Shown in pieces: positions 1 to 7,218 of a stretch of DNA of 42,065 nt (position 1 is the stretch's first letter; each line of letters begins with the position of its first letter). Below the pieces are notes generated by a model. It saw only the letters and a program-made list of their open reading frames with translations, searched no databases and was not told the DNA's origin. The position numbers and the translations under genes are program-made. The stretch spans positions 1-42,065 of IMG/VR virus record IMGVR_UViG_3300017760_001552, one strand, 5' to 3'. This stretch comes from a virus.

Positions 1-441
1 TATATTAAATTTGATGTTGAAAGTCAAGTTAAAAAATATGGTAGACAAATCAATCAGGATACGTTAAAATGGTGGGGAGAACAATCTAAAGATGCTCAAA
101 GGCAACTAAAGCCAACTGAGCTTGATGTAGATATTGATCAAGCAATACCATTTATCAATACCCATACAAAGAAAAAGTTAGATAAAGTTTATACTCGTGG
201 TAATACATTTGATCCTATTATTATAGATTATATTGCCGAACAGTGTAAGCAAATCGTACCTTGGCCACATTGGGTTGTTCGTGATACTAGATCAATGATC
301 GAAGGTATGTCTTGGGGTATTGATCTAAGAAATGGATTTATACCAGAAGGTTTGGAATCTGTGTTTGTCGCACATGATCCACAGCATGATATTGTTATGG
401 ATGTGATGAGACTACAGACACTAGCATTAGCGTTAGGATAG
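1..441 (+). CDS. dexA: DexA-like 3'-5' exonuclease (C-terminal part)
   Basis: The reading frame is open from the first base of the window and stops at a TAG at 439-441, so only the last 146 residues are visible and the start lies outside. The visible part contains YTRGNTFDP and, further on, RDTRSMIEG. Both resemble the conserved blocks of the T4 DexA/Rv2179c-like DEDD exonucleases, which degrade DNA or RNA from the 3' end. The first catalytic Asp-Glu block should lie upstream of the window. It sits directly before a glutaredoxin and the clamp-loader/RegA block, so it belongs to the replication region. The family call rests on remembered motif similarity to T4 DexA. Confidence 0.8.
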   Translation, partial: YIKFDVESQVKKYGRQINQDTLKWWGEQSKDAQRQLKPTELDVDIDQAIPFINTHTKKKLDKVYTRGNTFDPIIIDYIAEQCKQIVPWPHWVVRDTRSMIEGMSWGIDLRNGFIPEGLESVFVAHDPQHDIVMDVMRLQTLALALG

Positions 442-444
442 ATT

Positions 445-708
445 ATGGATAGATTGACTTTATTTACTAAAGATAGATGTGTATATTGCCACATGCTACA
501 AGAAAAACTTGATATGTGGAATATAGAATATGTAATATTAAATAACCACCCTTTACCGGATGGTCATACAACATACCCTCAGTTATATTATAGAGATACT
601 GATGTGCAAAAAGGCGCATCAACAGATGTGACTGAAGCAGTTCTTTTGGAAAGAATGGAGCGCGTAATGTGGCCAGGTATGGACGGAGGTATTGAAGATG
701 TCCGTTAG
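445..708 (+). CDS. Glutaredoxin-like protein
   Basis: This is an 87-residue protein with an N-terminal strand (LTLFTKDRC) followed by the redox motif CVYC at residues 12-15. A TYPQLYY segment at about residues 44-50 supplies the cis-proline expected of a glutaredoxin fold. T4-like phages carry such proteins (NrdC/Grx) as electron donors for ribonucleotide reductase, and this phage has nrdA and nrdB further downstream. The ATG is 3 bases after the dexA stop. The 3' end overlaps the gp62 start by 11 bases, so the genes are probably cotranscribed. The specific electron partner is inferred. Confidence 0.82.
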   Translation: MDRLTLFTKDRCVYCHMLQEKLDMWNIEYVILNNHPLPDGHTTYPQLYYRDTDVQKGASTDVTEAVLLERMERVMWPGMDGGIEDVR

Positions 709-1084
709 CCCTTTTGATTATCTAAACTCTATTAACTTTACTAAGCAAGACATCATGATGGATGATCAAGCTGAGAAAGGTTATGCACCATTTATGGTCA
801 ATCGTGGCTTATCTTACTTTCCAGACACAGTTGCTTTTGCTAATGAGATGAATAGGTATCACCACCTAGACAATCGTCTACAATTTGACTTTCTTATAAA
901 TATCACTAGAAAGCGGAAACGCTTTTCTAAATGGGCTAAGGCTCAACCTGAAAGTGATATTGATGCTGTCAAAGTGTATTATGGATACAGTAATGAGAAA
1001 GCTAGGCAAGCTTTGACACTATTATCACCTGAACAAATAAAAATTATAAAAACAAAGGTGAGTAAAGGTGGAAAAAGAAAATAA
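698..1084 (+). CDS. 62: Sliding-clamp loader small subunit (gp62-like)
   Basis: This 128-residue protein resembles the short marine T4-like version of gp62, the small subunit that works with gp44 ATPase to load the gp45 sliding clamp. The NRGLSYFPDTVAFANEMN stretch near residues 33-50 is typical of the family, and regA follows immediately, as in T4 (44-62-regA-43). The ATG at 698 is preferred over an in-frame TTG at 692 because GGAGG lies at 685-689 with suitable spacing. T4 gp62 is longer (187 residues), so this is a reduced form. Genes 44 and 45 are not in the window and would be expected nearby or upstream. Confidence 0.82.
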   Translation: MSVSPFDYLNSINFTKQDIMMDDQAEKGYAPFMVNRGLSYFPDTVAFANEMNRYHHLDNRLQFDFLINITRKRKRFSKWAKAQPESDIDAVKVYYGYSNEKARQALTLLSPEQIKIIKTKVSKGGKRK

Positions 1085-1481
1085 TATAGTTGAGTGGACT
1101 CCAAGTGATATGCTTGAGATTGTCCTCAACGAGCCAGATGACTTTTTAAAGATTAGAGAAACATTAACACGTATTGGTGTTGCTAGTCGTAAAGATAACA
1201 AATTATTTCAATCGTGCCATATTCTACATAAACAAGGTAGATATTTTATAGTGCACTTTAAAGAACTATTTTTGCTTGATGGCAAAAAGAGTAATCTGGA
1301 AGAGAATGACATTGGTAGAAGAAATACAATTGCGACACTTATGTCGGATTGGGGTCTTGTAAGTATACAAGGCGAACAAAATCCAAAACCAGTTGCACCT
1401 CTCAGACAGATTAAAATTATCCCATTTAAAGATAAAGATAAATGGGAACTATGTCCGAAATATAATATCGGAAACAAATAG
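1068..1481 (+). CDS. regA: RegA translational repressor
   Basis: The protein closely parallels T4 RegA, an RNA-binding repressor that blocks ribosome access to early phage mRNAs. Visible family blocks are LNEPDDFLKIRETLTRIG, LFQSCHILHKQGRYFIVHFKE and a C-terminal W-LCPKYNIGN. The GTG at 1068 gives 137 residues and overlaps gene 62 by 17 bases. T4 RegA starts at the equivalent of the ATG at 1110 (MLEIVLNEP), so the shorter form is possible, although no good ribosome binding site precedes it. In T4, gene 43 follows regA directly; here hsp20 and two small genes are inserted between them. Confidence 0.92.
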   Translation: MEKENNIVEWTPSDMLEIVLNEPDDFLKIRETLTRIGVASRKDNKLFQSCHILHKQGRYFIVHFKELFLLDGKKSNLEENDIGRRNTIATLMSDWGLVSIQGEQNPKPVAPLRQIKIIPFKDKDKWELCPKYNIGNK

Positions 1482-1488
1482 ACTAGCT

Positions 1489-1509
1489 GCTATTCTGAAA
1501 ATGAATAGC
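1489..1509 (+). other. Stem-loop after regA
   Basis: GCTATTC at 1489-1495 and GAATAGC at 1503-1509 form a 7-bp stem with a 7-base loop, just after the regA stop. No T run follows, so it is probably not a classical terminator. It may protect or process the regA message. Confidence 0.45.
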
Positions 1510-1516
1510 TGTAGTT

Positions 1517-1524
1517 TATAAATA
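1517..1524 (+). promoter_or_regulatory. T4-type late promoter element before hsp20
   Basis: An exact TATAAATA, the T4 late-promoter -10 element, lies 57 bases upstream of the hsp20 ATG in a 99-base intergenic gap. Late transcription by a gp55-like sigma factor is inferred by analogy with T4. The octamer is expected several times by chance in 42 kb of AT-rich DNA, so its intergenic position is the main support. Confidence 0.5.
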
Positions 1525-1580
1525 CTATTGTAGTGCCGTAAGGGCTACGAATCATTCTTGCTGTTAAAAGGAGAAAAAAT

Positions 1581-2051
1581 ATGACAGGCATGAAAACACT
1601 ATTCCCCTCTTCCGCCTTTGTGGGCTTTGATCATCTATTCAACGAATTAGAATGGACAACAAAGCATGCACAAGATCACTATCCCCCGCATAATATCATC
1701 AAAACTAGTGAGGAAGATTACCTCATTGAGATTGCTGTTGCTGGATTTAGTAAAGAAGGTATTGAAGTCGAATATCACCAGCGAACGCTTACTGTAACAG
1801 GTGAGCATAAAAAGCAGGGTCGCGATTACATTCATCGTGGAATTTCCACTAAGAAGTTTAAGCGAACCTTTCGACTGTCTGAGAACGTAGAAGTTCATGG
1901 AGCAGATATTCAAGATGGCATTCTAGCAGTAGAACTGAAATATGTCATCCCAGAAGATCAGCGTCCTCGTAAAATCAATATTGGTCAAAACGAGGAACAA
2001 AATGACACAACTAATACTAATACAAGCCAACTACTTACAGAAAGCAATTAG
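1581..2051 (+). CDS. Hsp20 / alpha-crystallin small heat-shock protein
   Basis: This 156-residue protein carries an alpha-crystallin domain at roughly residues 35-135. Characteristic segments are YLIEIAVAGFSKEGIEV, LTVTGEH and a late DIQDGILAVEL block, as in IbpA/IbpB. Small heat-shock proteins are ATP-independent chaperones that hold unfolded proteins, and they are common in marine T4-like phages, where a role in virion assembly is suspected. A good Shine-Dalgarno (AAAGGAG) precedes the ATG and a TATAAATA element lies upstream. The 3' end overlaps the DUF1127 gene by 50 bases in another frame. Confidence 0.93.
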   Translation: MTGMKTLFPSSAFVGFDHLFNELEWTTKHAQDHYPPHNIIKTSEEDYLIEIAVAGFSKEGIEVEYHQRTLTVTGEHKKQGRDYIHRGISTKKFKRTFRLSENVEVHGADIQDGILAVELKYVIPEDQRPRKINIGQNEEQNDTTNTNTSQLLTESN

Positions 2052-2232
2052 CGCTCTGTTTGATCTATTTAAAGACGCAAACTCAACACGCAAGGGCATA
2101 TCAGAAGCTAGGAAAACTATGAAGGAGCTAAATAAGCTAACCGACAAAGATTTACTAGATATTGGTTTATGCCGTGGAGACATCTACAACGTTGCTCATA
2201 ATAAGACCGACGATTTAAGGAGACGTTTCTAA
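2002..2232 (+). CDS. DUF1127-like small protein
   Basis: The ATG at 2002 follows GAGGAA, giving a 76-residue protein. Its C-terminal half contains LNKLTDKDLLDIGLCRGDI, the hallmark of DUF1127, a family abundant in alphaproteobacteria and linked there to RNA and phosphate or stress metabolism. The N-terminus is embedded in the last 50 bases of hsp20. The stop TAA overlaps the next start as TAATG, so the two small genes are translationally coupled. Acquisition from an alphaproteobacterial host is inferred from family distribution. The molecular role here is unknown. Confidence 0.75.
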   Translation: MTQLILIQANYLQKAISALFDLFKDANSTRKGISEARKTMKELNKLTDKDLLDIGLCRGDIYNVAHNKTDDLRRRF

Positions 2233-2402
2233 TGACTGAAGCAGTAATGAAATATGCCTTCGCACCGGTAGGTGGACTCTTTAGTGGATTTAATAGCTTC
2301 TTTCTATCACTAGGAAAAGCAAGAGCAGCATCTGAGCTTCATAGAATGGGTTACCATGAAGAAGCAAAGTATCTAATGCTGACTGATAATAAAGACTTGT
2401 GA
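2232..2402 (+). CDS. Small hypothetical protein, coupled to DUF1127
   Basis: A 56-residue open frame starts in a TAATG overlap with the DUF1127 gene and has AAGGAG upstream. The C-terminal half (RAASELHRMGYHEEAKYLM) resembles short helical segments found in small alphaproteobacterial proteins. The N-terminal half is hydrophobic and glycine-rich (APVGGLFSGFNSFF). I do not recognise a family. A terminator follows 16 bases after the stop, so this is the last gene of the operon. Confidence 0.6.
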   Translation: MTEAVMKYAFAPVGGLFSGFNSFFLSLGKARAASELHRMGYHEEAKYLMLTDNKDL

Positions 2403-2418
2403 ATAAAAATAAAAGATT

Positions 2419-2448
2419 AAAAAAGGGGGTTTACAGATCCCCTTTTTT
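2419..2448 (+). terminator. Rho-independent terminator before gene 43
   Basis: AAAAAAGGGG (2419-2428) pairs with CCCCTTTTTT (2439-2448) around a 10-base loop, giving a perfect 10-bp stem that ends in six Ts. It closes the dexA-hsp20 operon. The loop contains the -35 hexamer of the next promoter. Confidence 0.85.
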
Positions 2449-2458
2449 GGTATATAAT
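2430..2458 (+). promoter_or_regulatory. Sigma70-like promoter for DNA polymerase gene
   Basis: TTTACA at 2430-2435 and TATAAT at 2453-2458 are separated by 17 bp. The -35 box lies in the loop of the preceding terminator, so terminator and promoter overlap physically. The predicted transcript starts about 20 bases before the gene 43 start. Confidence 0.82.
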
Positions 2459-2484
2459 ACCAACATATATTATGGAGATACTCA

Positions 2485-4977
2485 TTGTCATTCTACACTT
2501 CTGTTAATCGTTACGGCAACTCTTTACTTTATCGTGGATATAATGACACTGGTCATGCAATAAGTAAACGTATTAAATACGAACCAACATTATATTTGCC
2601 TTCTAAGGAATCTGACACAAAATATACTGGTCTTGATGGATCACCTCTTAAAGCCATGAAGTTTGGCAAGATGTCAGAGGCAAAAGAATTTATTGATATG
2701 TACAAAGAAGTGCCAGGATTTAAAATCTATGGTAATACTAACTATGTACAACAATTCATAGAAGAAAGATTTCCAGACAACATCAAGTTTAATCCTAGCC
2801 ACGTTAATGTGGTTAACTTTGATATTGAGGTTGCTTCTGACGAAGGCTTCCCTCGCCCAGAGGAAGCTGCCTATCCTGTAATCTCTATTGCTCTCAAGTC
2901 AAGTCTATCTGGTGTCTACCAAGTGTGGGGTCTTGATGACTATGACTTTGAGAAAACAGAACTTGATATGGGTGATGATCTCATCCAGTACCACCGCTGT
3001 TCGTCAGAGGAAGAATTACTGGCTAAGTTTCTAGGCTATTGGCATAAGAATTGTCCAGACATTATTACTGGTTGGAATATACGTTTCTTTGACGTTCCGT
3101 ATCTGGTGAATCGCATTGCGAGAGTAGGTAGTGCCGAGGCAGTAAAAAGACTAAGCCCATGGAATTTAGTGAACGAGAGAAATGTCACCGTCATGGGTAG
3201 ACCTCAGCAAGGCTTTGAAATTGTTGGTATCCAGCAAGCTGATTATATTGAATTGTTTAAGAAGTTTGGTTATGCATATGGCACACAAGAATCATATAAA
3301 CTAGACCATGTTGCCAATACTGTACTCGGCGAGAAGAAATTATCATATGAAGAATTTGGTAATCTGTTTACTTTGTACGAACGTGATCACCAGAAGTTTA
3401 TTGACTATAATATTAAAGATGTTCAGCTAGTACAACGTATCGATGATAAGATGGGGTTGATCGAACTCTGTATGACTATGCAATATAAAGGTGGTGTTAA
3501 CTTATCAGATACCTTTGGTACTACTGCGATATGGGATTCAATCATCTGTCGAGAGTTGGCTCAGAGCAACATTATCATTCCGCCATCTAACCAGAATATT
3601 AAACAACCTTATCCTGGTGGTTATGTTAAAGATCCAGATATTGGTTTCCACGAGTGGGTGGTTTCTTTTGACTTAAACTCACTATATCCAAATCTTATTG
3701 TCCAATATAATATGTCACCAGAGACACTTATGCCAGGTTTAACAACTCAGGGTGTCGAACATTATCTACATGGACCAGCTACTGATGATGAACATTGTGT
3801 AGCCGCCAACGGTGCTAGGTTCTCCAAGTCTAAACAAGGTGTATTGCCTAAGATTATTATTGACTATGGTAATGAGCGTAAGGCTGTTAAGAAAGAAATG
3901 CTCAAGACAAAGCAAGCCTATGAAAAGGCACCTACTTATGAGCTTGAGAAAAAGATTAACCAACTTGAGAATAGACAGATGTCTGTCAAGATCCTACTCA
4001 ATTCTCTTTATGGTGCATTAGGCAATAAACACTTTAGATACTTTGATATGAGAATGGCTGAGGGTATCACACTATCTGGCCAGTTGTCTATCTTGTGGGC
4101 TGAGAAAGCAATCAACCAAGAGATGAACAAGATACTTAAATCTGATGATAAAGATTATGTGATTGCAATCGATACAGATTCACTTTATATTAATATGGCA
4201 CCTATTGTAGATCAACTTAAACCTACAGATCCAGTCAAGGCTCTGGATAAGATATGTGCACAACACTTTGAGTCTGTCCTAGAGAAATCATATGCTGATT
4301 TGTTTACTAAGATGAATTGCTTTGATAATCGTATGGTAATGGAGCGAGAAGTGATTGCTGATCGTGGTATATGGACTGCTAAGAAAAGATACATCTTAAA
4401 TGTACATAACTCAGAGGGTGTGCAGTATGACGAGCCTAAACTCAAGATCATGGGTATTGAGGCTATTAAGTCATCCACCCCTATGGTTGTAAGAGATAAG
4501 TTTAAAGAAATATTCTATATTATTATTGATGGTGACGAACGTAAGGTGCAGAAGTATATCGAAGACTTCCGCAATCACTTTAAAACTTTACCAGTTGAGC
4601 AAGTATCCTTTCCACGTGGTGTGTCTAATATTACTAACTGGCATGACAATCAGAAGATATACAAAAAAGGCACACCAATTCATGTTCGTGGTTGCTTGCT
4701 ATATAATCATACGATTAAAGGATTATCTCTTGATAAAAGATATGGCTTAGTTCAGAATGGAGAAAAGATTAAATTCTGTTATCTAAAATTGCCTAACCCT
4801 ATTAAAGAGAATGTAATTGCATTCCCTGATTATCTACCTGAAGAGACAACCCTACATAAATATGTTGACTATGATAAACAATTTCAGAAAACATTTATCG
4901 ACCCAATTACACCAATTCTGGAAGCTATTGGTTGGTCAGCAGAGGATCAAATGACTTTGGAGGACTTTTTTGTATGA
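2485..4977 (+). CDS. 43: Family B DNA polymerase (gp43)
   Basis: This is the 830-residue replicative polymerase with a proofreading exonuclease. Exonuclease motifs are FDIEV (residues 112-116), a WNIRFFD block and YNIKD. Polymerase motifs are DLNSLYP (A), KILLNSLYG (B) and DTDS (C). All catalytic acidic residues appear present, so it should be active. T4 gp43 has 898 residues; marine relatives are similarly shorter. The start is a TTG at 2485 with GGAG at 2474-2477; no in-frame ATG fits the family N-terminus. It has its own sigma70-like promoter and overlaps the next gene by ATGA. Confidence 0.97.
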   Translation: MSFYTSVNRYGNSLLYRGYNDTGHAISKRIKYEPTLYLPSKESDTKYTGLDGSPLKAMKFGKMSEAKEFIDMYKEVPGFKIYGNTNYVQQFIEERFPDNIKFNPSHVNVVNFDIEVASDEGFPRPEEAAYPVISIALKSSLSGVYQVWGLDDYDFEKTELDMGDDLIQYHRCSSEEELLAKFLGYWHKNCPDIITGWNIRFFDVPYLVNRIARVGSAEAVKRLSPWNLVNERNVTVMGRPQQGFEIVGIQQADYIELFKKFGYAYGTQESYKLDHVANTVLGEKKLSYEEFGNLFTLYERDHQKFIDYNIKDVQLVQRIDDKMGLIELCMTMQYKGGVNLSDTFGTTAIWDSIICRELAQSNIIIPPSNQNIKQPYPGGYVKDPDIGFHEWVVSFDLNSLYPNLIVQYNMSPETLMPGLTTQGVEHYLHGPATDDEHCVAANGARFSKSKQGVLPKIIIDYGNERKAVKKEMLKTKQAYEKAPTYELEKKINQLENRQMSVKILLNSLYGALGNKHFRYFDMRMAEGITLSGQLSILWAEKAINQEMNKILKSDDKDYVIAIDTDSLYINMAPIVDQLKPTDPVKALDKICAQHFESVLEKSYADLFTKMNCFDNRMVMEREVIADRGIWTAKKRYILNVHNSEGVQYDEPKLKIMGIEAIKSSTPMVVRDKFKEIFYIIIDGDERKVQKYIEDFRNHFKTLPVEQVSFPRGVSNITNWHDNQKIYKKGTPIHVRGCLLYNHTIKGLSLDKRYGLVQNGEKIKFCYLKLPNPIKENVIAFPDYLPEETTLHKYVDYDKQFQKTFIDPITPILEAIGWSAEDQMTLEDFFV

Positions 4978-5657
4978 ACTATGTATTTGATGTTGACGGA
5001 ACTCTAACGCCTAGCCGTGGAGAAATGGATAAAGAGTTTGCAAATTGGATGGAGCACTTTACAACTCACAATGCTTGCTATCTGGTGACTGGTAGTGATC
5101 GTGTAAAAACTAGGGAACAAGTACCTGCAAGTGTTTATGATTCTTGTATGAAAGTATTCCAATGTTCAGGTAATCATATCTTTGAACAGAATAGAGAAAT
5201 TCATAAAGACGAATGGGTATTATCTCATAAACAAAATCTTTTCTTATTAGATAAGTTGCATTCATCTCAATACGGAATAAGAACAGGGCAGCACTTTGAT
5301 CATAGACCTGGATTATGCAACTTCAGTGTTGTAGGTAGAAATGCTGGTCCATATCAAAGACAAGATTATATTTGGTTTGATGAAATATTTGAAGAGCGCT
5401 CTAATATTGCAAAGGAGTTTAATAAGAAGTTTGGTAAGGAAGTGCGAGCTACTGTAGCTGGAGAAACTGGTCTTGATATTACTCCAGTTGGTAAAGGTAA
5501 AGCACAGATCCTTAAATGGTTAAAAGGTCCTATCACATTTTTTGGTGATAAGACTATGGAAGGTGGCAATGATTATGATCTTGCTGCAGCACTAGAATTT
5601 AAAAATGTAAATCAAGTAGATGATTGGAGACACACTTGGAAAATCTTGTCGAATTAA
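4974..5657 (+). CDS. Phosphomannomutase-like HAD phosphatase
   Basis: The ATG at 4974 overlaps the gene 43 stop (ATGA), giving 227 residues. The N-terminus has the HAD nucleophile motif FDVDGTLTPSRG, and motif IV near the C-terminus reads FFGDKTMEGGNDYDL. This combination is the signature of the eukaryotic-type phosphomannomutase (PMM2-like) family of HAD enzymes, which interconvert mannose-6-phosphate and mannose-1-phosphate. At 227 residues it is close to the family length (about 245). With the nearby UDP-sugar genes and glycosyltransferase it may supply an activated sugar, but simple phosphatase activity cannot be excluded. Confidence 0.75.
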   Translation: MNYVFDVDGTLTPSRGEMDKEFANWMEHFTTHNACYLVTGSDRVKTREQVPASVYDSCMKVFQCSGNHIFEQNREIHKDEWVLSHKQNLFLLDKLHSSQYGIRTGQHFDHRPGLCNFSVVGRNAGPYQRQDYIWFDEIFEERSNIAKEFNKKFGKEVRATVAGETGLDITPVGKGKAQILKWLKGPITFFGDKTMEGGNDYDLAAALEFKNVNQVDDWRHTWKILSN

Positions 5658-5935
5658 TTAAACAATGGCATCACGACCGCAATCTAATTGAGGGTTCTAC
5701 TGATAAAGATCAGTACCTTAAACTTATACAAGAGGCTGGTGAACTATCAGATAGCATCTGTAAGGGTAAGGATATCCGTGATGATATTGGTGATATGATG
5801 GTGGTTCTAATTAATATTATGGCTCGTAATGAGTTATCTATGGATGAATGTCTACAAGTAGCATATGATGATATCAAAGACCGTAAGGGTAAAATGATTG
5901 ATGGCGTTTTTGTGAAAGAAAGTGATTTACAATAG
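5636..5935 (+). CDS. mazG: MazG-like nucleotide pyrophosphohydrolase
   Basis: The preferred start is the TTG at 5636, because GGAG at 5626-5629 is well placed; an earlier in-frame TTG at 5624 lacks a Shine-Dalgarno. The 99-residue product has the all-alpha NTP-PPase motifs EAGELSD and, 10 residues on, DDIGDMMVVL, giving the ExxE...DxxD metal site. MazG proteins hydrolyse (d)NTPs to monophosphates, and phage versions are thought to adjust nucleotide pools or ppGpp-type signals. Its start lies inside the preceding gene. A promoter for the next operon begins within its last codons. Confidence 0.85.
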   Translation: MENLVELIKQWHHDRNLIEGSTDKDQYLKLIQEAGELSDSICKGKDIRDDIGDMMVVLINIMARNELSMDECLQVAYDDIKDRKGKMIDGVFVKESDLQ

Positions 5936-5954
5936 GCGCTAAATATGTTATAAT
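5926..5954 (+). promoter_or_regulatory. Sigma70-like promoter before glycosyltransferase
   Basis: TTTACA at 5926-5931, a 17-bp spacer and TATAAT at 5949-5954, with TGT directly before the -10 (extended -10). The -35 box overlaps the mazG stop. The ATG of the glycosyltransferase is 25 bases downstream. Confidence 0.82.
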
Positions 5955-5978
5955 GGTTTTATATATTATGGAGTACAC

Positions 5979-6920
5979 ATGACTAACTACAGCCAACCAA
6001 AATATCCAATCTATATTATCTCTAAAGGTAGGGCGGACTCTCGCCTTACTTCTAAGACATTGGATGAATTAAATGTGCCGTATCATATTGTTATCGAAAA
6101 AGATGAGTATGATGCTTATGCAGAAAACATACACCCTAGCAAAATTCTTACATTGCCTGATGGATTCCGAGAGGATCCTGAACTAGCTCTTGGTGATGCT
6201 GCAGGGCGAGTTGGTGGTAGTATACCAGCAAGAAATTTTGTATGGCAGCATGCTATATCAACTGGTGCTAAACGTCACTGGATTATGGATGATAACATTC
6301 GTCACTTCTATCGTGTACACCAGAATAAGAAAACTATTGTAACTAATGGTAATGTGATCCGTGCTTGCGAAGAGTTTACTGATCGCTTTACTAATGTTGC
6401 AATGTCTGGTATGAATTATCAATACTTTGTGCCAGCATCTCAAAAGAAAAGACCTTATACACTTAATACTAGGGTTTATTCTTGTATTCTACTGCGTAAT
6501 GATCTACCGCACCGATGGCGTGGTAAATATAATGAAGACACAGATTTAAGTCTGCGTATTCTAAAAGATGATCATTGCTCTATTCTTTTTAATGCATTTG
6601 TTTGTGGTAAGATGACTACCCTAGTTATGGGTGGTGGCAATACAGACAATGTTTATATTGATGGTGATAATCGCCGTACCTTTGCAGAAGCACTTAAAGA
6701 ACAACATCCGGATATTACAGAAGTTGTTTGGCGCTACAATCGTTGGCATCATCATGTAGATTATTCTGGCTTTTCTAAGAATAAACTTATATTTAGAGAT
6801 GACTATGAAAAGAAAGCTGGAGTCAACGAGATGGGTATGGAAATGGTCAGACTTACTAAAGATCAACATATCAAACATAAAGAAACATTTGGAAATACAG
6901 AGGATAGATATTATGGCTAA
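5979..6920 (+). CDS. TET-associated-type glycosyltransferase
   Basis: The 313-residue protein begins YPIYIISKGRADSRLTSKTL, continues with IPARNFVWQHA and has RHWIMDDNIRHFYR near residues 98-112, where DDN is the likely metal/nucleotide-sugar site of a GT-A fold. A second acidic pair, YNEDTDLSLRIL, follows at about residues 184-195. This pattern matches what I recall of the TET/JBP-associated glycosyltransferases of phages, proposed to glycosylate oxidised bases in phage DNA. No TET/JBP oxygenase is recognised in this window, so the acceptor is uncertain. It overlaps the next gene by 8 bases. Confidence 0.72.
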   Translation: MTNYSQPKYPIYIISKGRADSRLTSKTLDELNVPYHIVIEKDEYDAYAENIHPSKILTLPDGFREDPELALGDAAGRVGGSIPARNFVWQHAISTGAKRHWIMDDNIRHFYRVHQNKKTIVTNGNVIRACEEFTDRFTNVAMSGMNYQYFVPASQKKRPYTLNTRVYSCILLRNDLPHRWRGKYNEDTDLSLRILKDDHCSILFNAFVCGKMTTLVMGGGNTDNVYIDGDNRRTFAEALKEQHPDITEVVWRYNRWHHHVDYSGFSKNKLIFRDDYEKKAGVNEMGMEMVRLTKDQHIKHKETFGNTEDRYYG

Positions 6921-7218
6921 ATCAACAGCATCAAGTTTATTTGTACTAGATGGTACAGAAGAAGAATGGAACGTACAACACTGGGAAGATATGCCAGCGT
7001 TTGACCAACCGGACCTAGACATCTATGGTTCTATGAACATTGCATTTAGAACAGAGCAAGACTTTATTAAATTTCGTCAACTGATTGAACAGCCTAGTAT
7101 TTCTATTCGATCCCGTGGTGTCTATTATCCAGCTCGTGGCGAGAATGATGCCACCCTATTGCGTTGGATGGATGAAGACACTACGGAGAAAGCAAATGTA
7201 TCAACTGACGATATTTAA
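6913..7218 (+). CDS. Conserved phage protein, possible DNA-modification partner
   Basis: The ATG at 6913 overlaps the glycosyltransferase stop and gives 101 residues. The block NVQHWEDMPAFDQPD followed by FRTEQDFIKFRQLIEQ resembles a small domain I recall beside or fused to ParB-like or DNA-methylase proteins in phages. No catalytic residues are obvious. Tight coupling to the glycosyltransferase suggests a joint role, perhaps DNA recognition. Function is not established. Confidence 0.55.
   Translation: MAKSTASSLFVLDGTEEEWNVQHWEDMPAFDQPDLDIYGSMNIAFRTEQDFIKFRQLIEQPSISIRSRGVYYPARGENDATLLRWMDEDTTEKANVSTDDI

Noticed and set aside
6621-7022. A 133-codon minus-strand frame
   Set aside because: It is antisense to the glycosyltransferase and the next gene, both of which have motifs, tight coupling and good starts.
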